Shown piece after piece: positions 49,701-61,768 of a stretch of DNA of 64,000 nucleotides. Numbering within the stretch: position 1 is the first letter of the stretch; every line of letters begins with the position of its first letter. The notes under the pieces were generated by a model that did no database searches, was not told the DNA's origin, and saw only the letters and a program-made list of their open reading frames with translations. The position numbers were made by a program, and so were the translations under genes. This stretch comes from Watersipora subatra (taxonomy: Eukaryota; Bryozoa; Gymnolaemata; Cheilostomatida; Watersiporidae). The stretch spans positions 60,792,228-60,856,227 of the forward strand of contig NC_088716.1 in assembly GCF_963576615.1 (NCBI RefSeq), in the 5' to 3' direction.

Positions 49701-52700
49701 GATGGTATAGTTAGTTATAGAGTTGGTGTAGTTAGTTATAGAGATGGTACAGTTAGTTATAGAGATGGTATAGTTAGTTATAGAGATGGTATAGTTAGTT
49801 ATAGAGTTGGTATAGTTAGTTATAGAGATGGTATAGTTAGTTATAGAGATGGTATAGTTAGTTATAGATATGGTATAGTTAGTTATAGAGATGGTAGAGT
49901 TAATTATAGAGATGGTAGAGTTATGTAGAAAAAGGCCATACATAGATCACTAAATAGAACTGACACGAAGTAACTCTAAAATCTCTATAGAAAACATATC
50001 AGCAAACAGGATTGCCAACACTTACCAAAGTAAGCCACATTTCTTAGCTCTATGAAATCTCTAATCAGCAAGTATAAGAGGTAGAGTGTGTATAAAGAGG
50101 CCAATATAAGGAGGAGAACCTTGAAACCCTACAAGAGATAAACATGAAACTTACCAGGAGAAATATAAAGCGCGTTAATAGCTGTGTAGGGCTAACATCT
50201 GATAGTTAATAGCTGTGTAGTGCTAACATCTGATAGTTAATAGCTGTGTAGTGCTAACATCTGATAGTTAATAGCTGTTTAGTGCTAACATCTGATAGTT
50301 AATAGCTGTGTAGTGCTAACATCTGATAGTTAATAGCTGTGTAGTGCTAACATCTGATAGTTAATAGCTGTGTAGTGCTAACATCTGATAGTTAATAGCT
50401 GTGTAGTGCTAACATCTGATAGTTACTGATAGGAACTGGTATAGTGGAAGATGCACGCTCTGGACTCACTGTAAAGTTGACAGTATCCACTTTGTAATTA
50501 TAGCCTGGGTCAGTTCTCTCATTAATAGCCTGCCAGGTAGCTAGCACAATGGCTGAAAGCCATATCAGTCCAACCAGCATTAACTTGGGAAGGTAAAACT
50601 TGCAGAACGTTCTCTTTGGCTATACAATAAAGAAAATCGCAACTTAGAATAATAGAAAATGTGGAAGCACCCAGCCATCTACTTGGAATAAATGATTAAG
50701 CAGGAGATAAGATAGTCATGAACGAGTAAAACGGAAATTATAACAACGACTCCAACAGAAAACGTTTCTCTGTTTTGTTTTCTTTACTGTTATTGGGTAA
50801 ACTAACAAATATAAGCTAATCAGAAAAATTGTAAAGCAATTTTGTTAGAGCCGATTTGATCGGCCCAGTCAAAATAAAATCAGCCCGGAGGGACGATTGA
50901 ATCAGCTTGGTCAGAACTTGGGTTAAAACACCCAGCGCAACTACTTACTGTTTAATAATCAGGAAAGACAAATCCAAATTTAAAATGCACAGTATGAAGT
51001 TAGTGAATGTAGACGTATCCTATGGATAAGGGTACTTGCAAAATATTTGTAGGGAAATATATCGCTAAACATTAACATAACAGGCTTTTTTGCTGTTGGT
51101 GTAGTGGTGCTTGTGACGTCATCATGTAGGCATGTTGAGTTACCAAATGGTTGCCCCGAGGCCTCACATGGGCATGCAAAGTATTCACATAGAACAACCG
51201 TTTTAAATGCTCTTACGAAGATGTGAAACCCTTACGAGTACCCACATAGGCATGCCGAACCAGTCCATGAACACGTGAGGCCCCCACACGAGGTGCGAGC
51301 TGCTCAGATAGCTGATTACAATAATAGCGTGTTAGATTGGTAAGCAAACCTGGCGGATACTGTGGTAGATGCACAGCCAGAAGAGGAGTAGCGAAGAAAG
51401 AAAGAAGGCTTGGAAGATGCCATCAACCACTGGTGGCACAGCGCTGGATAGAAGAAAAGCTAGGGCAAACAGCGGATCTGCAAGAAAAGGGTATTCCGTG
51501 GGAAATTTTCAACATTAGCTCTTTCACACCAAGTCATCAGTGAAAAGACTTACAAGTCAAATTTCATCTGAACTCGCGTATAGAATGTTAAAAAACGTGT
51601 TAGGTCTGGTTCACACTGGTCACCATTCATGCAAAAAACTTTCTGTATCCTACACCCTTTACGGTGAACAAATTTTAGGTATAGTTTAGCAAACCATATT
51701 ATTGTCGTTCATTGACGCAGCGCACCCTGAGCAAAACAATTTTCATGCATATATACATTTTTCCTTCTGAAAACATTAAGTGTCCAGAAATGGCAAACAA
51801 TGGGAACCAGGCTCTGGATACATTCAAACCATTGTCATGTGTTTTATCTCACATAACAGTCTTATAATTTACCCTATATAATTCTATTGAGCAATGCTGC
51901 ACTTGTGATATAAGGTGTAAAGCCAACTACAGTTGCACCTCCACTTATGATCCTTTTGACTGATGACATAACACTTGAGCAAATACTTGTATCAAAACAT
52001 TGAGTGAATTCTCACAACCCTATAGTTTGTAAATCAGTACATACGTATGACAGTGGTCAAATAATATTAAATAATGCTTCATGTCCTCCATCTATTAGTT
52101 TTAAAATCATGGTCCAACATAGACTAGCGCGGGTTCTCATCATGGTGAGAAATGCAATGCTTTTCTTATAGATAAAGTATAAAATTATAAAGACAAAAAA
52201 TATATAATCGAGTTATCTTAATTTATAGTAGTGATAATAGTAATTCATGTAGTAAGTTGGATGACCTTTATCTCTATTCTCCTCCTCTACCTAAATACAT
52301 ATATAAATATACATACTAGCTGTACTACCTGGTGTTGCCCGGGTAATAAAAAGGTATTTGGACAAAACATTTATTTTTATTTAGCGTATAACAAAGTTTG
52401 CCATTTTAACTTTCAAACTACATATCATGAGAGAAGTGTAGTTGTGTAAAAGTGTACTTGTTTAGTTGAAATAAATTAAGAGAGACAATAAAAACAATTG
52501 TAAAGGTTTTCAAATTTTGTCAAACAACTTCATAACTTGAAAGAAGGGTTTTGTCGAAATAAATTAAAAGAAAAACTAAAAATGTAGAGGTTCTTAAATG
52601 TAAAATCATTAGCAAGTAGCCTAATGGCGAAAAGTAAAGTATGTTTTGTTACGATTACAATGAAAAATCATTTGGTATACAATTATATGACTTAAGTTCA

Positions 52701-55700
52701 TTTCAGTGGCATGCAAATTGGCATGTCGATTTTCGCATGCCAGTGTTGCCATTCGAAACTATCGTAGGCTATAGACATACGAACAGTGGTATAGAAACCC
52801 ATAGTAATTATCTAATGCAATCACCTCCTGGTAAAAGTCATCATCATTAAAAATAGTAACAAAATAATACGTTAATACTATAATATTTATTATGTAAATA
52901 ATTTATGAGAAAAAATAAACAATGAGTACATGGAAGTGTATAAAAAGGTTACTGTTGCAGTAGAACCTCGTTGTATTCAAAGCTTTGATGAACAATACTG
53001 GTATCTCTTAACACTGGTACAAATGTAAAAATCAGATATCGGACTGTCTTTGTTTGACCGAACGGTGAGGTCTGCATGAAAAGTATTGACCTTCACCACG
53101 ATTTAGCAATTGAACCTTACGAAAAGCCAAGAATAAAAGTTCACGAAAACGCAAAAAAGCATCGTGTTTCATAGTTAATAAAATCCATAGAGTTTTAAAT
53201 AATAAGTCATTTAGCGTGTGCTTACGCTATACGGTATATGATAATGTCTTTGATCAAAATGCCTTGCGTAGCCCAGTGGTAGAGCGCGTGGTTATAGCAC
53301 TTGCACACGCAATCTCCGTGAGTTCAAATTCATCAGGATGCGTAATTTTAATTCCAAGATTTTAATAGCTATAGCTGGACACACCGAAGGAAAGAAAGAA
53401 AACAAACCTTGAGAAATATATATATATAGAAGTATAAAATTATAAAGACAAAAAATATATAATCGAGTTATGTTAATTTATAGCCCATGCAGTAAAGGTT
53501 GGATGACCTTTATCTCTATTCTCCCCCTCTACCTAAATACAGTTCCATCTCTTTTATCACCAGGGCAACACCTCAATTCTTTTCTCTTTATCATAAAGGA
53601 GAAGAAACAATAAAATATTTTTTATTGTTCAGTACTCTACTTATTTGGGCTGTCGCATAAAGTTTTATATGTATTTATTTCAATGCTATATCTGATAATA
53701 TGATGTATTTATTTCAGTGCTATATGTGGTTATATAATGTATTTATTTCAATGCTATATGTGGTTATATAATGTATTTATTTCAATGCTATATGCAATTA
53801 CATAATGTATTTATTTCAATGCTATATGCGATTATATAATGTATTTATTTCAATGCTATATCCAATTATATAATGTATTTATTTCAATGCTATATGCGAT
53901 TATATGTATTTATTTCAATGCTATATGCAATTATATAATGCATTTATTTCAATGCAATATGTGATTATATAATGTATTTATTTCAATGCTATACGCAATT
54001 ATATAATGTATTTATTTCAATGCTATATGCGATAATATAATGTATTTATTTCAATGCTATATGCAATTATATAATGTATTTATTTCAATGCTATATGCAA
54101 TTATATAATGTATTTATTTCAATGCTATATGCAATTATATAATGTATTTATTTCAATGCTATATGCGATTACATAATGTATTTATTTCAATGCTATATGC
54201 GATTATATAATGTATTTATTTCAATGCTATATGCGATTAAATAATGTACTAGCTGTGCCTCCCGGCATTGCCCGGGTATTAAAAATCAGCTTATAAACAA
54301 TGAGAAGTGATGAGAGCTGCCTACCACTTGCTGTTAATAACCCATAGCCTTTGCGATAGGGCAAGATTGCTGCAAGCCAATAGTATTAAGTACATCGGAC
54401 CACCCTGTCTCATCACCCCATCAGACTACCATGACAGACCTCGCCAGGAAATGAAATATTTGCTGACAATTAGATAGCTGCATAAGATAAGAAACCATGT
54501 ATCCTTAGAGCTGACAGACTAGTCCTAAAGACGCCACCACGGTCCCACTACTTACTATTATAAAGCAGCAACAGTGGCAGCAGCCACATCATCCACTTCT
54601 GCTCTATAGACCAATCCTTCCAGTGGTAGATTCTCAATGACCGCGTGTATACAATCTAGGCAATGTGTATGTAGATAAAAACAAACAATATAACATAAAA
54701 TCATAAGTCATTCTGTGAAGAACACTCAATATGAAAACTCATCCGCTTCGCGACATCTTCATATGGTGTAAACGTTTAAACGCTGACATGATATCTGGTA
54801 AGTTTGATGAAATGACAACAAGCTTTCAATGTTTGTTCTGGGTTCACTTACTATCATATCGATATGCTTATAACCACCAAGATCTTTAACTTTTAAAGCA
54901 TTTTTGAGTGTAAGCCAGAGATAGGCATTCGTGCTGGAGAGCTGATACTGTTTAGCAAGTCCAAGAATGATATTAGTAGTGTGAAAGGAGTCCAAGTAGC
55001 TACTTACCGTCACCACAAATGTAAGAGCCAAGAAGAATGCTCTGAACCAAATCTCTAACTGAGTAAAGGCAGATTTATAAGTCTTGAACTAAAAATATAA
55101 ACGATGCTTCGCATAACATCAATTACTCTTTACTTTCTCCTCACATGAACATTATAAGTAAGACAGACAGTCAACAAGTGATGCACTCTACTCAGCTTTC
55201 CATATTTAGGTTTTTACTCGTGTGTCAACTTTTTGAAAAAACACCACTGTAAGAGTTATCTTTTCAATTATCATTTTTATAACATGTTACAGCACTTTCA
55301 CTCCCTGTCAGCTATTTTAAAAATTGCCTCTTGTCTAGCATGCTGAAAAAAACCAAAGAGCTGTGAAAGACTTTCTTGCCTGTGAGAAGTTAACAACTGT
55401 CAACATCAGTAGAATATTTTATCTATCAATGGCGATGCCTTTGATGACTACAGCACGGTAAAATGCTTAGTTCAGGCATGGAAATGAGCCTGGCCAAAGT
55501 GAAATCAAAGATGAGAAAAGGAATGGCAGGCCTTCATCTCCTTAAATTCTGACAGAACGACAACTGCTAATCTACTGATAACAGTGGATCAGCTGTCTCT
55601 ATTGATGACATTACTTTATCTTCAGATATTAGCTATGATAGCAGTGTTGAGAATGTGGATAGTCTAGGATACACAATGAGCTCCCAAGCAACTGACAGAT

Positions 55701-58700
55701 TTTCATGAGGCCCCTGTGTATGTTTATTATAAGCTTCTGCAACATCACAATGATGATGAAACCTTATTAAATTGAATAGTGACAAGAGATGAGACAAGCA
55801 TGCACAATTTCGAACCTGAATAAAAAGTTTACCGTGAGCAAAAAGTTCATATCTCAGCAGTCAGCTGACAAGATCATGGTAACTATGTTTTGGGATATTA
55901 TTGGACCAATATTAGTTAAGTTAACTTGAGTGCACTCCATAAGGGACAACAACTGATTTTCACAAATATGTTGAGACACCAAAAAGGCCACAAGCAAGAA
56001 TTAGACAAGCTAAATCTCACTTAGACATGACAACAGCATTACAACAATGCCAGACTCTCACACAAGTTAAAAGACCTGTGAGGCAATCACCAGTTTTGGT
56101 TGGACAACAATGACCCCCATTATTCTCCTGGTTTGCATCTTTACCCAATTACAATTTTTAACTACTAAAGCAGGGTTTGAGAAGGAGGCATTGCTTAAAT
56201 TATGCAACTGTCCATGCTGCTGTCAAAAAGTGGCTACAACATCAACCAAATAATTTCTACCCAGCAGACATACTCTTGTTAAGCGGTGGAACACAGCAGT
56301 TGACAAAGAGGGAGACTATATTGAACACAAAATTATGAATCGTTACTCTTTGAGCATCCTTTTGATATATTATTTTCAGCCTATAATTCAATAAAAGCTG
56401 TCATTTGAGCTTGAGTGCATATCTTTTTTACTACACTTGTAGCGGGTGAAACGACAATTCAATGTACCTGAAACCTAGAGTCACTATCACCTTAACCTAA
56501 ATATTCTCCAACTTACGATATCAATTTGGAGCAAATATCAGACTTCAAACCACAAGTAATTTCCAATGTATGATGTTGGAAGTTTCCACAGTTTTTTAAG
56601 TAAATGCAAAGAAGCTGATAAAAATGAAAAAAAAACATGTCCAGTCTTAAATTAAGTCACATTGCATATCTCTCCTTTGTCTCTAACTTCACTCTGATGA
56701 ATAAGCAAGCAATCATAACAAAAACTTTTTCATTGATATAATCTCCCTATAATGCATTTGTTTGATTATTATTTGTATTTATCTGCAAAAATTATCATGG
56801 AATTATCATATGAATTACAGTGTATTTTTATGGAAATATTTGATACATTATGGGCTGATTTTAGCATATCAAACAGATTCTGAAATGAATTAACTTTTGA
56901 TCATGCCGTTTGAATTCATAGGTGAATGTATTTGCTGAATAAGTTTATGGAGTATGGAGTGAGCTCTGCTTAACTCACTGATATAAAATATGTGCTAATG
57001 CAATGAGCATAGAATTAAAGCCTAACTGGGCCAACAGATAATAGCTTGAGGTAATCTTATAACTAGTTCGAGACAACCCTTGCCTTGGTAACATATTAAA
57101 ATGGCTCCAGCCGAACTCTCTACTGTATACAATATTTAGCCTCACCTCAAACAAGACCGAGTCAAACAGTCCTATCCGATCCAAACCTTCCAGTTGCACG
57201 GTTACTTTGTACGACAATTTGTCTATGTAGCCAAGGTGAAAGAGCAACAGCGTATTGCACTGCTGTAAAAGAAAAACTTTAATATAATCAAAAACAAATA
57301 AAAATATATTAATACAATTTCTAAGCCTGGCCATAAGCATCTTTAAGCCACAACACAAGCCTTACTCTGGGTAAATGTTAGTAAATAAGATAAAAAAAGA
57401 CAAAAAACCTTTGACGTTCATCATTATTAAGGTATAACTAAGGCGAATCAACAACACCTTCTCCACCTCAACTTACTTTATCCTAAAAGTTAGTCAAGAA
57501 CTACCGGGACATCTCTAGAGAGAAGAGTATGAGGATATGATAACGTGGAGCGAACAAACAAAATGCTACTATCACACTTCTTACCAGCCCAAAATATAAG
57601 AAACCAGCTGTGCCACCCGGCGTTGCCCGTGTAGTAGAAGAGTATTTGGACAGAAAATTGATTTGTATTTAACATAGTACAACATTTGCCATTCTAACTT
57701 TCATCACTACATATCACTACATATTTCATCACTACATAACTACATGTCATGAGAAAAAATATCATTGTCTTATACACAATGAGAAGTAGTGAGAGTTTTG
57801 CCATTAGCCAGTTTGATAATGTGAGCGAACAGCTTCTCGTGACGTTATGCTATGATCCGCGTCATACGTAAAGCAGTTAGGTATTGCTCTGATATTATGG
57901 CAGGCTTGCCATAAAAAATATCTTATTTTGGCAGGCTTGCAATTCGACATCCGTAGTCGAGTGGGCTAGGTGTAAGACTGGTGACCGGCTCGGTCCGAGA
58001 TCGAATCCTCTTCGGTACGGAATAGTTATTCCAAGATTTTAGGATCTATAGCCAGATTTCCGACATACAGATGGGCTTTGAGAAATATATACCGTACAGG
58101 ATGAAAATTATCGTTGGTTATAAAAATTTGCGATTTCGCGAACAGTCAATGCCGCGAATTATTAAATTCCGTGAAATAATTAGTTCTATCTTAAATCACA
58201 AGGGAGAATAACTACTGCATCAAATTAAAAACTAGCCGCTAGGCTAGTTTTTAATATAAATACTAAACGTAGTTGAGTTCCAAAGCATTTTTAAAATCAT
58301 TGCCTGGGCTTTGAGCTAACACCATTGCCAATACATCACATTTCTTTACAAAATTATTCAAAGTTGTCACAAGATATGCAGAATGGCGTCATCGCAAAAA
58401 TAGCCACGAGGCAGAAGTACTAAACGTAGCCGAGTTTCAAAACTTCTTTAAAATCATCGCCGGGCTTCGAGTTTTATTACCATTGCATCAAACTTTACAA
58501 AATTATTCAAGGTTTTTACAAGTTATTCGGCATGGCTTCGTCATCGCAAAAAAATCTCCTAGTCTTTTTACATTGAAATCAACTCCATCAATCTCTAATA
58601 CTGAAGTTGAGGACGATCATGATTCTGATCTGGACACTATGGTATGTATTTGATTTGCGGTGAAGATACGTTTTTCCATATTTAACTGCATTAGTTAATT

Positions 58701-60176
58701 CTTTTGTTTAAAAACTGATCGCTTTCATCAAATACTTCAGCTATTGTTTTTGCACTTCTGCACCACAGCAAGTTTTTGCACTTATTAATATTTTTTGTTA
58801 AGTTTATGTTTACTGCAGATTGAGAATGAAACAACCTACTCCAATTACGAAAACTAGAGACAAGTAGTAATATTCATCAAGGCAGGAATATTGGCAGAGA
58901 AGCAACCAGTCAACCTAGACACCTTTATCGACAACAACTCCTTGATATCGCTGCAGCAAACATGATTAAATTATATATCTTATTGCATGTATAGATATAT
59001 TATAACTTATTACAAACTTGAGCGTACAAATAAAATATTTCAAATACAAATAAAATTTTACAAACGATGAATGAAGTAAATATAAACAGTTTAGTCCATA
59101 TGGCGGTTGTCTAGCAATAAAATTTAACTGGTACTCTTGATAAGTGAATACTAGCGTGTAATGGTGCTCTCTGATTAGTTATTTTGGTAATAGCAGCTCT
59201 GTCACTGTCACGGGTAAACGTTAAAGGCGATTCTCTCGCTAATACATGACTGGTGGGGAAGTTATCATCAGAACTCTCCTCGTGGCTTACTATTGCAAAG
59301 TTCTGCCGGTTGGCCAAAGATTTGTGCTCGTAAAGGCGTTTTTGTTCCTTTTGTTAAAACATATATACTCTCCTCGTTAGCAGCTGCAGTGACTTCTACC
59401 TCATTTTCAAGATCTCCCTAAATGATTGGTGATCTTCTAAGAATGACATCTACAACCCTTGCAGTCATTTTGGTTCCGTGTATGATGAAAGATCTCTCTC
59501 TCACACTAAAACAAATAACGAAGCGGTAGGGATGGGAAAAATAAATATTGCGTTTTACCGAAGAACCAAAGTAAAATTCAACTAATTTAGTAAATGGTTT
59601 TGAAAAAACTCATAACTTACCACAAATGGTTGGTTCATCAAAGGCCTCAAAATCGATGAATATTCATGAAAACTTCTGAACGCAGCAAAAAATTTATAGC
59701 TTAGCACGATCGACTCGTAGCTGTAAGCCATATAGGAACCGAAACACGCAATGTGCACATGCGTATGGTGTTAACTCTATTGTTATCCGCAAAAGAGTTA
59801 ACTCTTCCTAGAGAGTGACCATTTTCAGCCGCGAATAAATTAATCCGCGAATATGCATGAAATTTCAATTTTTGCGAAATATAACTCCGCGAATAAATTC
59901 ATCCTGTACGGTATATGGATAATCATCCTATAACTGCAAAAAACTCCAAACCTGCTCTGAACAAGAAATAACACGCTTGTGATCTGGTCCCGGTTTGTAC
60001 ATGATGGGTCTCTCAACGCCTTCATCATCCAAGTAGAACAAGTGTAAAGTAGGTGTCACTTCTCCTTCCATTGATGTATCATTTTCAACAGGTCGTGCTG
60101 AGGGAGTCGCAAGCAGCCATAGCTGCTGATTGAGGGAGTTCAGCTCCATTCCAGTTGTTATTGAGAACATTTTTGC
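46792..60176 (-). CDS. TMEM181: TMEM181 homologue (GOLD-domain seven-transmembrane protein), N-terminal exon(s) missing
   Basis: Exons in coding order: 59952-60176, 57146-57262, 55008-55088, 54556-54655, 51350-51477, 50470-50619, 50026-50128, 47729-47953, 46792-46934. All junctions are GT-AG and phase-matched; 423 residues to a TGA stop. The luminal domain (first two exons) has LNSLNQQLWLLAT, a Cys pair (I-S-C-S-E-Q-Q-C) and LFHLGYIDKLSYKVTV. Seven membrane segments follow, with WSIEQKWMMWLLPLLLLYNNP, an LLLFWLCIYHSIRQ-type segment, WQAINERTDPGYNYKVDTVN, LRLKF, AEFLTFYGLLNFYIYTMAF and VYSPSKNA. The tail has MLTDSDEDVMYGSADET. These match TMEM181 as I remember it, segment by segment. The family (GOST proteins) is placed in the secretory pathway and plasma membrane, with poorly known function. 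The exon at 60176 follows a TTGTTAG acceptor; the preceding N-terminal membrane-anchor exon was not found and may be beyond the window. Confidence 0.9.
48018..49943. repeat. 21-bp minisatellite, about 90 copies, in a TMEM181 intron
   Basis: The unit is near GTTAGTTATAGAGATGGTGT plus one base, with variants (GAGTTGG, TATATGTGG). The minus strand is open for 641 codons, encoding a T-(I/N)-S-I-T-N-(Y/S) heptad, because 21 is divisible by three. It lies wholly in the intron between the TMEM181 exons 50026-50128 and 47729-47953, so it is annotated as a repeat and not a gene. Variant units recur in blocks (for example 48530-48700 and 48830-49000), indicating larger duplications. Confidence 0.92.
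50172..50424. repeat. 31-bp tandem repeat (8 copies) in a TMEM181 intron
   Basis: Near-perfect copies of TAGTTAATAGCTGTGTAGTG plus CTAACATCTGA. The array ends 46 bases before the exon at 50470. Confidence 0.95.
52315..53432 (+). mobile_element. Composite interspersed repeat, copy c (long form, tRNA-like module)
   Basis: Head CTAGCTGTACTACCTGGTGT then TGCCCGGGTAATAAAAAGG. Tail ATTCCAAGATTTTAATAGCT, then CTTGAGAAATATATATATA. At 53262-53342 it carries a tRNA-like segment with a perfect A box TAGCCCAGTGG (53269-53279) and a B-box-like AGTTCAAATTC (53321-53331). It is in the intron between TMEM181 exons 54556 and 51477. Confidence 0.65.
53690..54245. repeat. 34-bp tandem repeat (about 16 copies) in a TMEM181 intron
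   Basis: The unit is near TGTATTTATTTCAATGCTAT plus ATGCGATTATATAA. The array abuts copy d of the composite repeat at 54248. Confidence 0.95.
54248..54345 (+). mobile_element. Composite interspersed repeat, copy d (head only)
   Basis: CTAGCTGTGCCTCCCGGCAT, then TATTAAAAATCAGCTTATAA and ACAATGAGAAGTGATGAGAG, as in copy a. The tail is absent. Confidence 0.7.
55400..56350 (+). pseudogene. mariner-family transposase relic
   Basis: Conceptual translation in broken frames gives V-T-R-D-E-T-S-M-H-N-F-E-P-E near 55785-55825, the mariner GDETW-x-x-x-F-x-P block. A stretch before it has LLQHHNDDETLLN. Near 56170-56340 there is a LKQGLRRR...VHAAVKKWLQHQPNNFY-like segment, the mariner C-terminus. Many in-frame stops are present. 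It sits in the TMEM181 intron between 57146 and 55088. Confidence 0.75.
57602..58087 (+). mobile_element. Composite interspersed repeat, copy e (tRNA-like module)
   Basis: Head CCAGCTGTGCCACCCGGCGT, body shared with copy c (AGTATTTGGACAGAAAATTG), tail ATTCCAAGATTTTAGGATCT then TTGAGAAATATATA. A tRNA-like segment at 57948-58020 has a perfect A box TAGTCGAGTGG (57954-57964), a B-box-like AGATCGAATCC (57998-58008), complementary ends TCCGTA and TACGGA, and a CTCGG-T-CCGAG hairpin like a class II variable arm. Confidence 0.68.
58092..59911. mobile_element. DNA transposon of unassigned family with TATA duplication
   Basis: Termini are CCGTACAGGATGAAAATTATC at the left and, as reverse complement, CCGTACAGGATGAATTTATTC at the right, flanked by TATA (58088-58091, 59912-59915). 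Related motifs such as TTTGCG and CGCGAATTATT/CGCGAATAAATT lie inside both ends. The interior has a direct duplication of about 160 bp (TACTAAACGTAG at 58259 and 58418) and an ATG-led segment near 58532 with a donor GTATGT at 58641. It ends 41 bases from the TMEM181 exon at 59952. Confidence 0.65.
58224..58255. repeat. Perfect inverted repeat, 14-bp arms
   Basis: ATTAAAAACTAGCC, loop GCTA, GGCTAGTTTTTAAT. Inside the left part of the 58092-59911 element. Confidence 0.95.
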
Positions 60177-60799
60177 CTAACAATGAGCAATCGACTATAA
60201 ACAATGGAAACCAGAAAATACAGTAGATGCACAACATATAAAAGTATCTACCATGTGCGCTACTCCATGGGCTGCCATGCGCTATATGAGAACTTAAATT
60301 ATATTATTTGGAAAGCTTTAATCAGGTTCTTAAATTTCAAATATTGTTGCAGAAGTATGGTGATTGAGATTATAGCGATTGCAAAAATACCATGAGAAGA
60401 TAAATGCATCCTGAACTGAGGAAATGAGTGACCATAGGAAATGCCCATCATCAGATGCCCACTACGATCATAGAAAACTACAATGAGCAGAGGAAACCAT
60501 TATAGCCATAGGAGACCACTGTTAGAAAAATGATAACTATGATTAGCGCAGAGCATCAAGAACAAACAAAAACCATGAAGCGAGGACAACACCTTGACAA
60601 AAAACGATTGCTCTGAACAAAAGATAACGGCATAATAAAAGGAGACAAAACAATCAAAAGAGACCTTAAGGTTGAGCGAGCACTACCATAAGCAGAAATA
60701 ACGAAAGTAACATGCTTAAAAGGCCAACCATGAATGGTGGAGATGAGCAGAACAAATAATCAGGATCAGAAGACGACAATGGTCAGAGGAAACCATCAT

Positions 60800-61400
60800 C
60801 AACAGAGGAAATGAGCATGACCAGAAAAGACCAGCGTGACCAGAAAAGACCAGCGTGACCAGAAAAAACCAGCGTGACCAGAAAAGACCAGCGTGACCAG
60901 AAAAGACCAGCAAGAGCAGAAAAAACCAGCAAGAGCAGAAAAAACCAGCAAGAGCAGAAAAAACCAGCAAGAGCAGAAAAAAACCAGCAAGAGCAAAAGA
61001 GACAAACATGAGCAAAAGAGACAAACGTGAGCGGAAGAGACAAACGTGAGCGGAAGAGACCAACGTGAGCGGAAGAGACAAACGTGAGCGGAAGAGACAA
61101 ACGTGAGCGGAAGAGACAAACGTGAGCGGAAGAGACCAACGTGAGCGGAAGAGACCAACGTGAGCGGAAGAGACCAACGTGAGCGGAAGAGACCAAAGTG
61201 AGCGGAAGAGACCAACGTGAGCGGAAGAGACCAACGTGAGCGGAAGAGACCAACGTGAGCGGAAGAGACCAACGTGAGCGGAAGAGACCAACGTGAGCGG
61301 AAGAGACCAACATGAGCGGAAGAGATCAACATGGGCAGAAGAGACGAGCATGAGCAGGAGAGACCATTATGAGCAGGAGAGACCATTATGAGCAGAAGAG
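60800..61400. repeat. 19-bp minisatellite (about 30 copies)
   Basis: The unit is near GAAGAGACCAACGTGAGCG with regional variants (AGAAAAGACCAGCGTGACC at the left, AGCAAGAGCAGAAAAAACC in the middle). The unit is not divisible by three, so each of three minus-strand frames cycles through the same F/R-S-R-W-S-L-P-L-T-L-V-S-S-A-H-V-G-L type peptide and all stay open. Not a gene. Confidence 0.93.
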
Positions 61401-61723
61401 ATCATTGTAATAAAAAATTATGATGATCACCAGGACCTGAGATGATAGCCATGCTCAGAGATATCCGCCTTAAACAAAGGACATCACCAATGATAATCCT
61501 AGATATGTAACAACACCACAAAAGATGACCAGGACCTAAATATAAATTGCCGAAACAAGAGGAGATCCTCTTAACCAAAAGAGACCAGCATGAGCAGAAA
61601 AGAGGACCGAAACCAAAAGAGAAAATCAAGACCAGAAAAGCCAAACATGGCCAGAAAGGGAAAACACCATGAACAGACCAGGCTATCAAAGACAACATGA
61701 AAGGAATCAAAGAGCCTGCATGC

Positions 61724-61768
61724 CTTCCGTTCATGCAGGCTATCAAAGACAACCTGCATGAACGGAAG
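61724..61768. repeat. Perfect inverted repeat, 16-bp arms
   Basis: CTTCCGTTCATGCAGG (61724-61739) and CCTGCATGAACGGAAG (61753-61768) separated by 13 bases. A GGCTATCAAAGACAAC direct repeat overlaps it (61681 and 61738). Confidence 0.95.

Noticed and set aside
48018..49943. 641-residue open frame on the minus strand
   Set aside because: It is a translation of a 21-bp minisatellite that lies entirely inside a TMEM181 intron.
53262..53342. Genuine tRNA gene
   Set aside because: The A box is perfect but arms and B box are degenerate, and it lies inside an interspersed repeat with a shared tail.
57948..58020. Genuine tRNA-Ser-like gene
   Set aside because: It has complementary ends and a variable-arm-like hairpin, but no canonical anticodon arm, and it is embedded in a repeat.
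60716..61386. Three overlapping minus-strand open frames of 176-211 residues
   Set aside because: 19-bp repeat translated in three frames; no splice or motif support.
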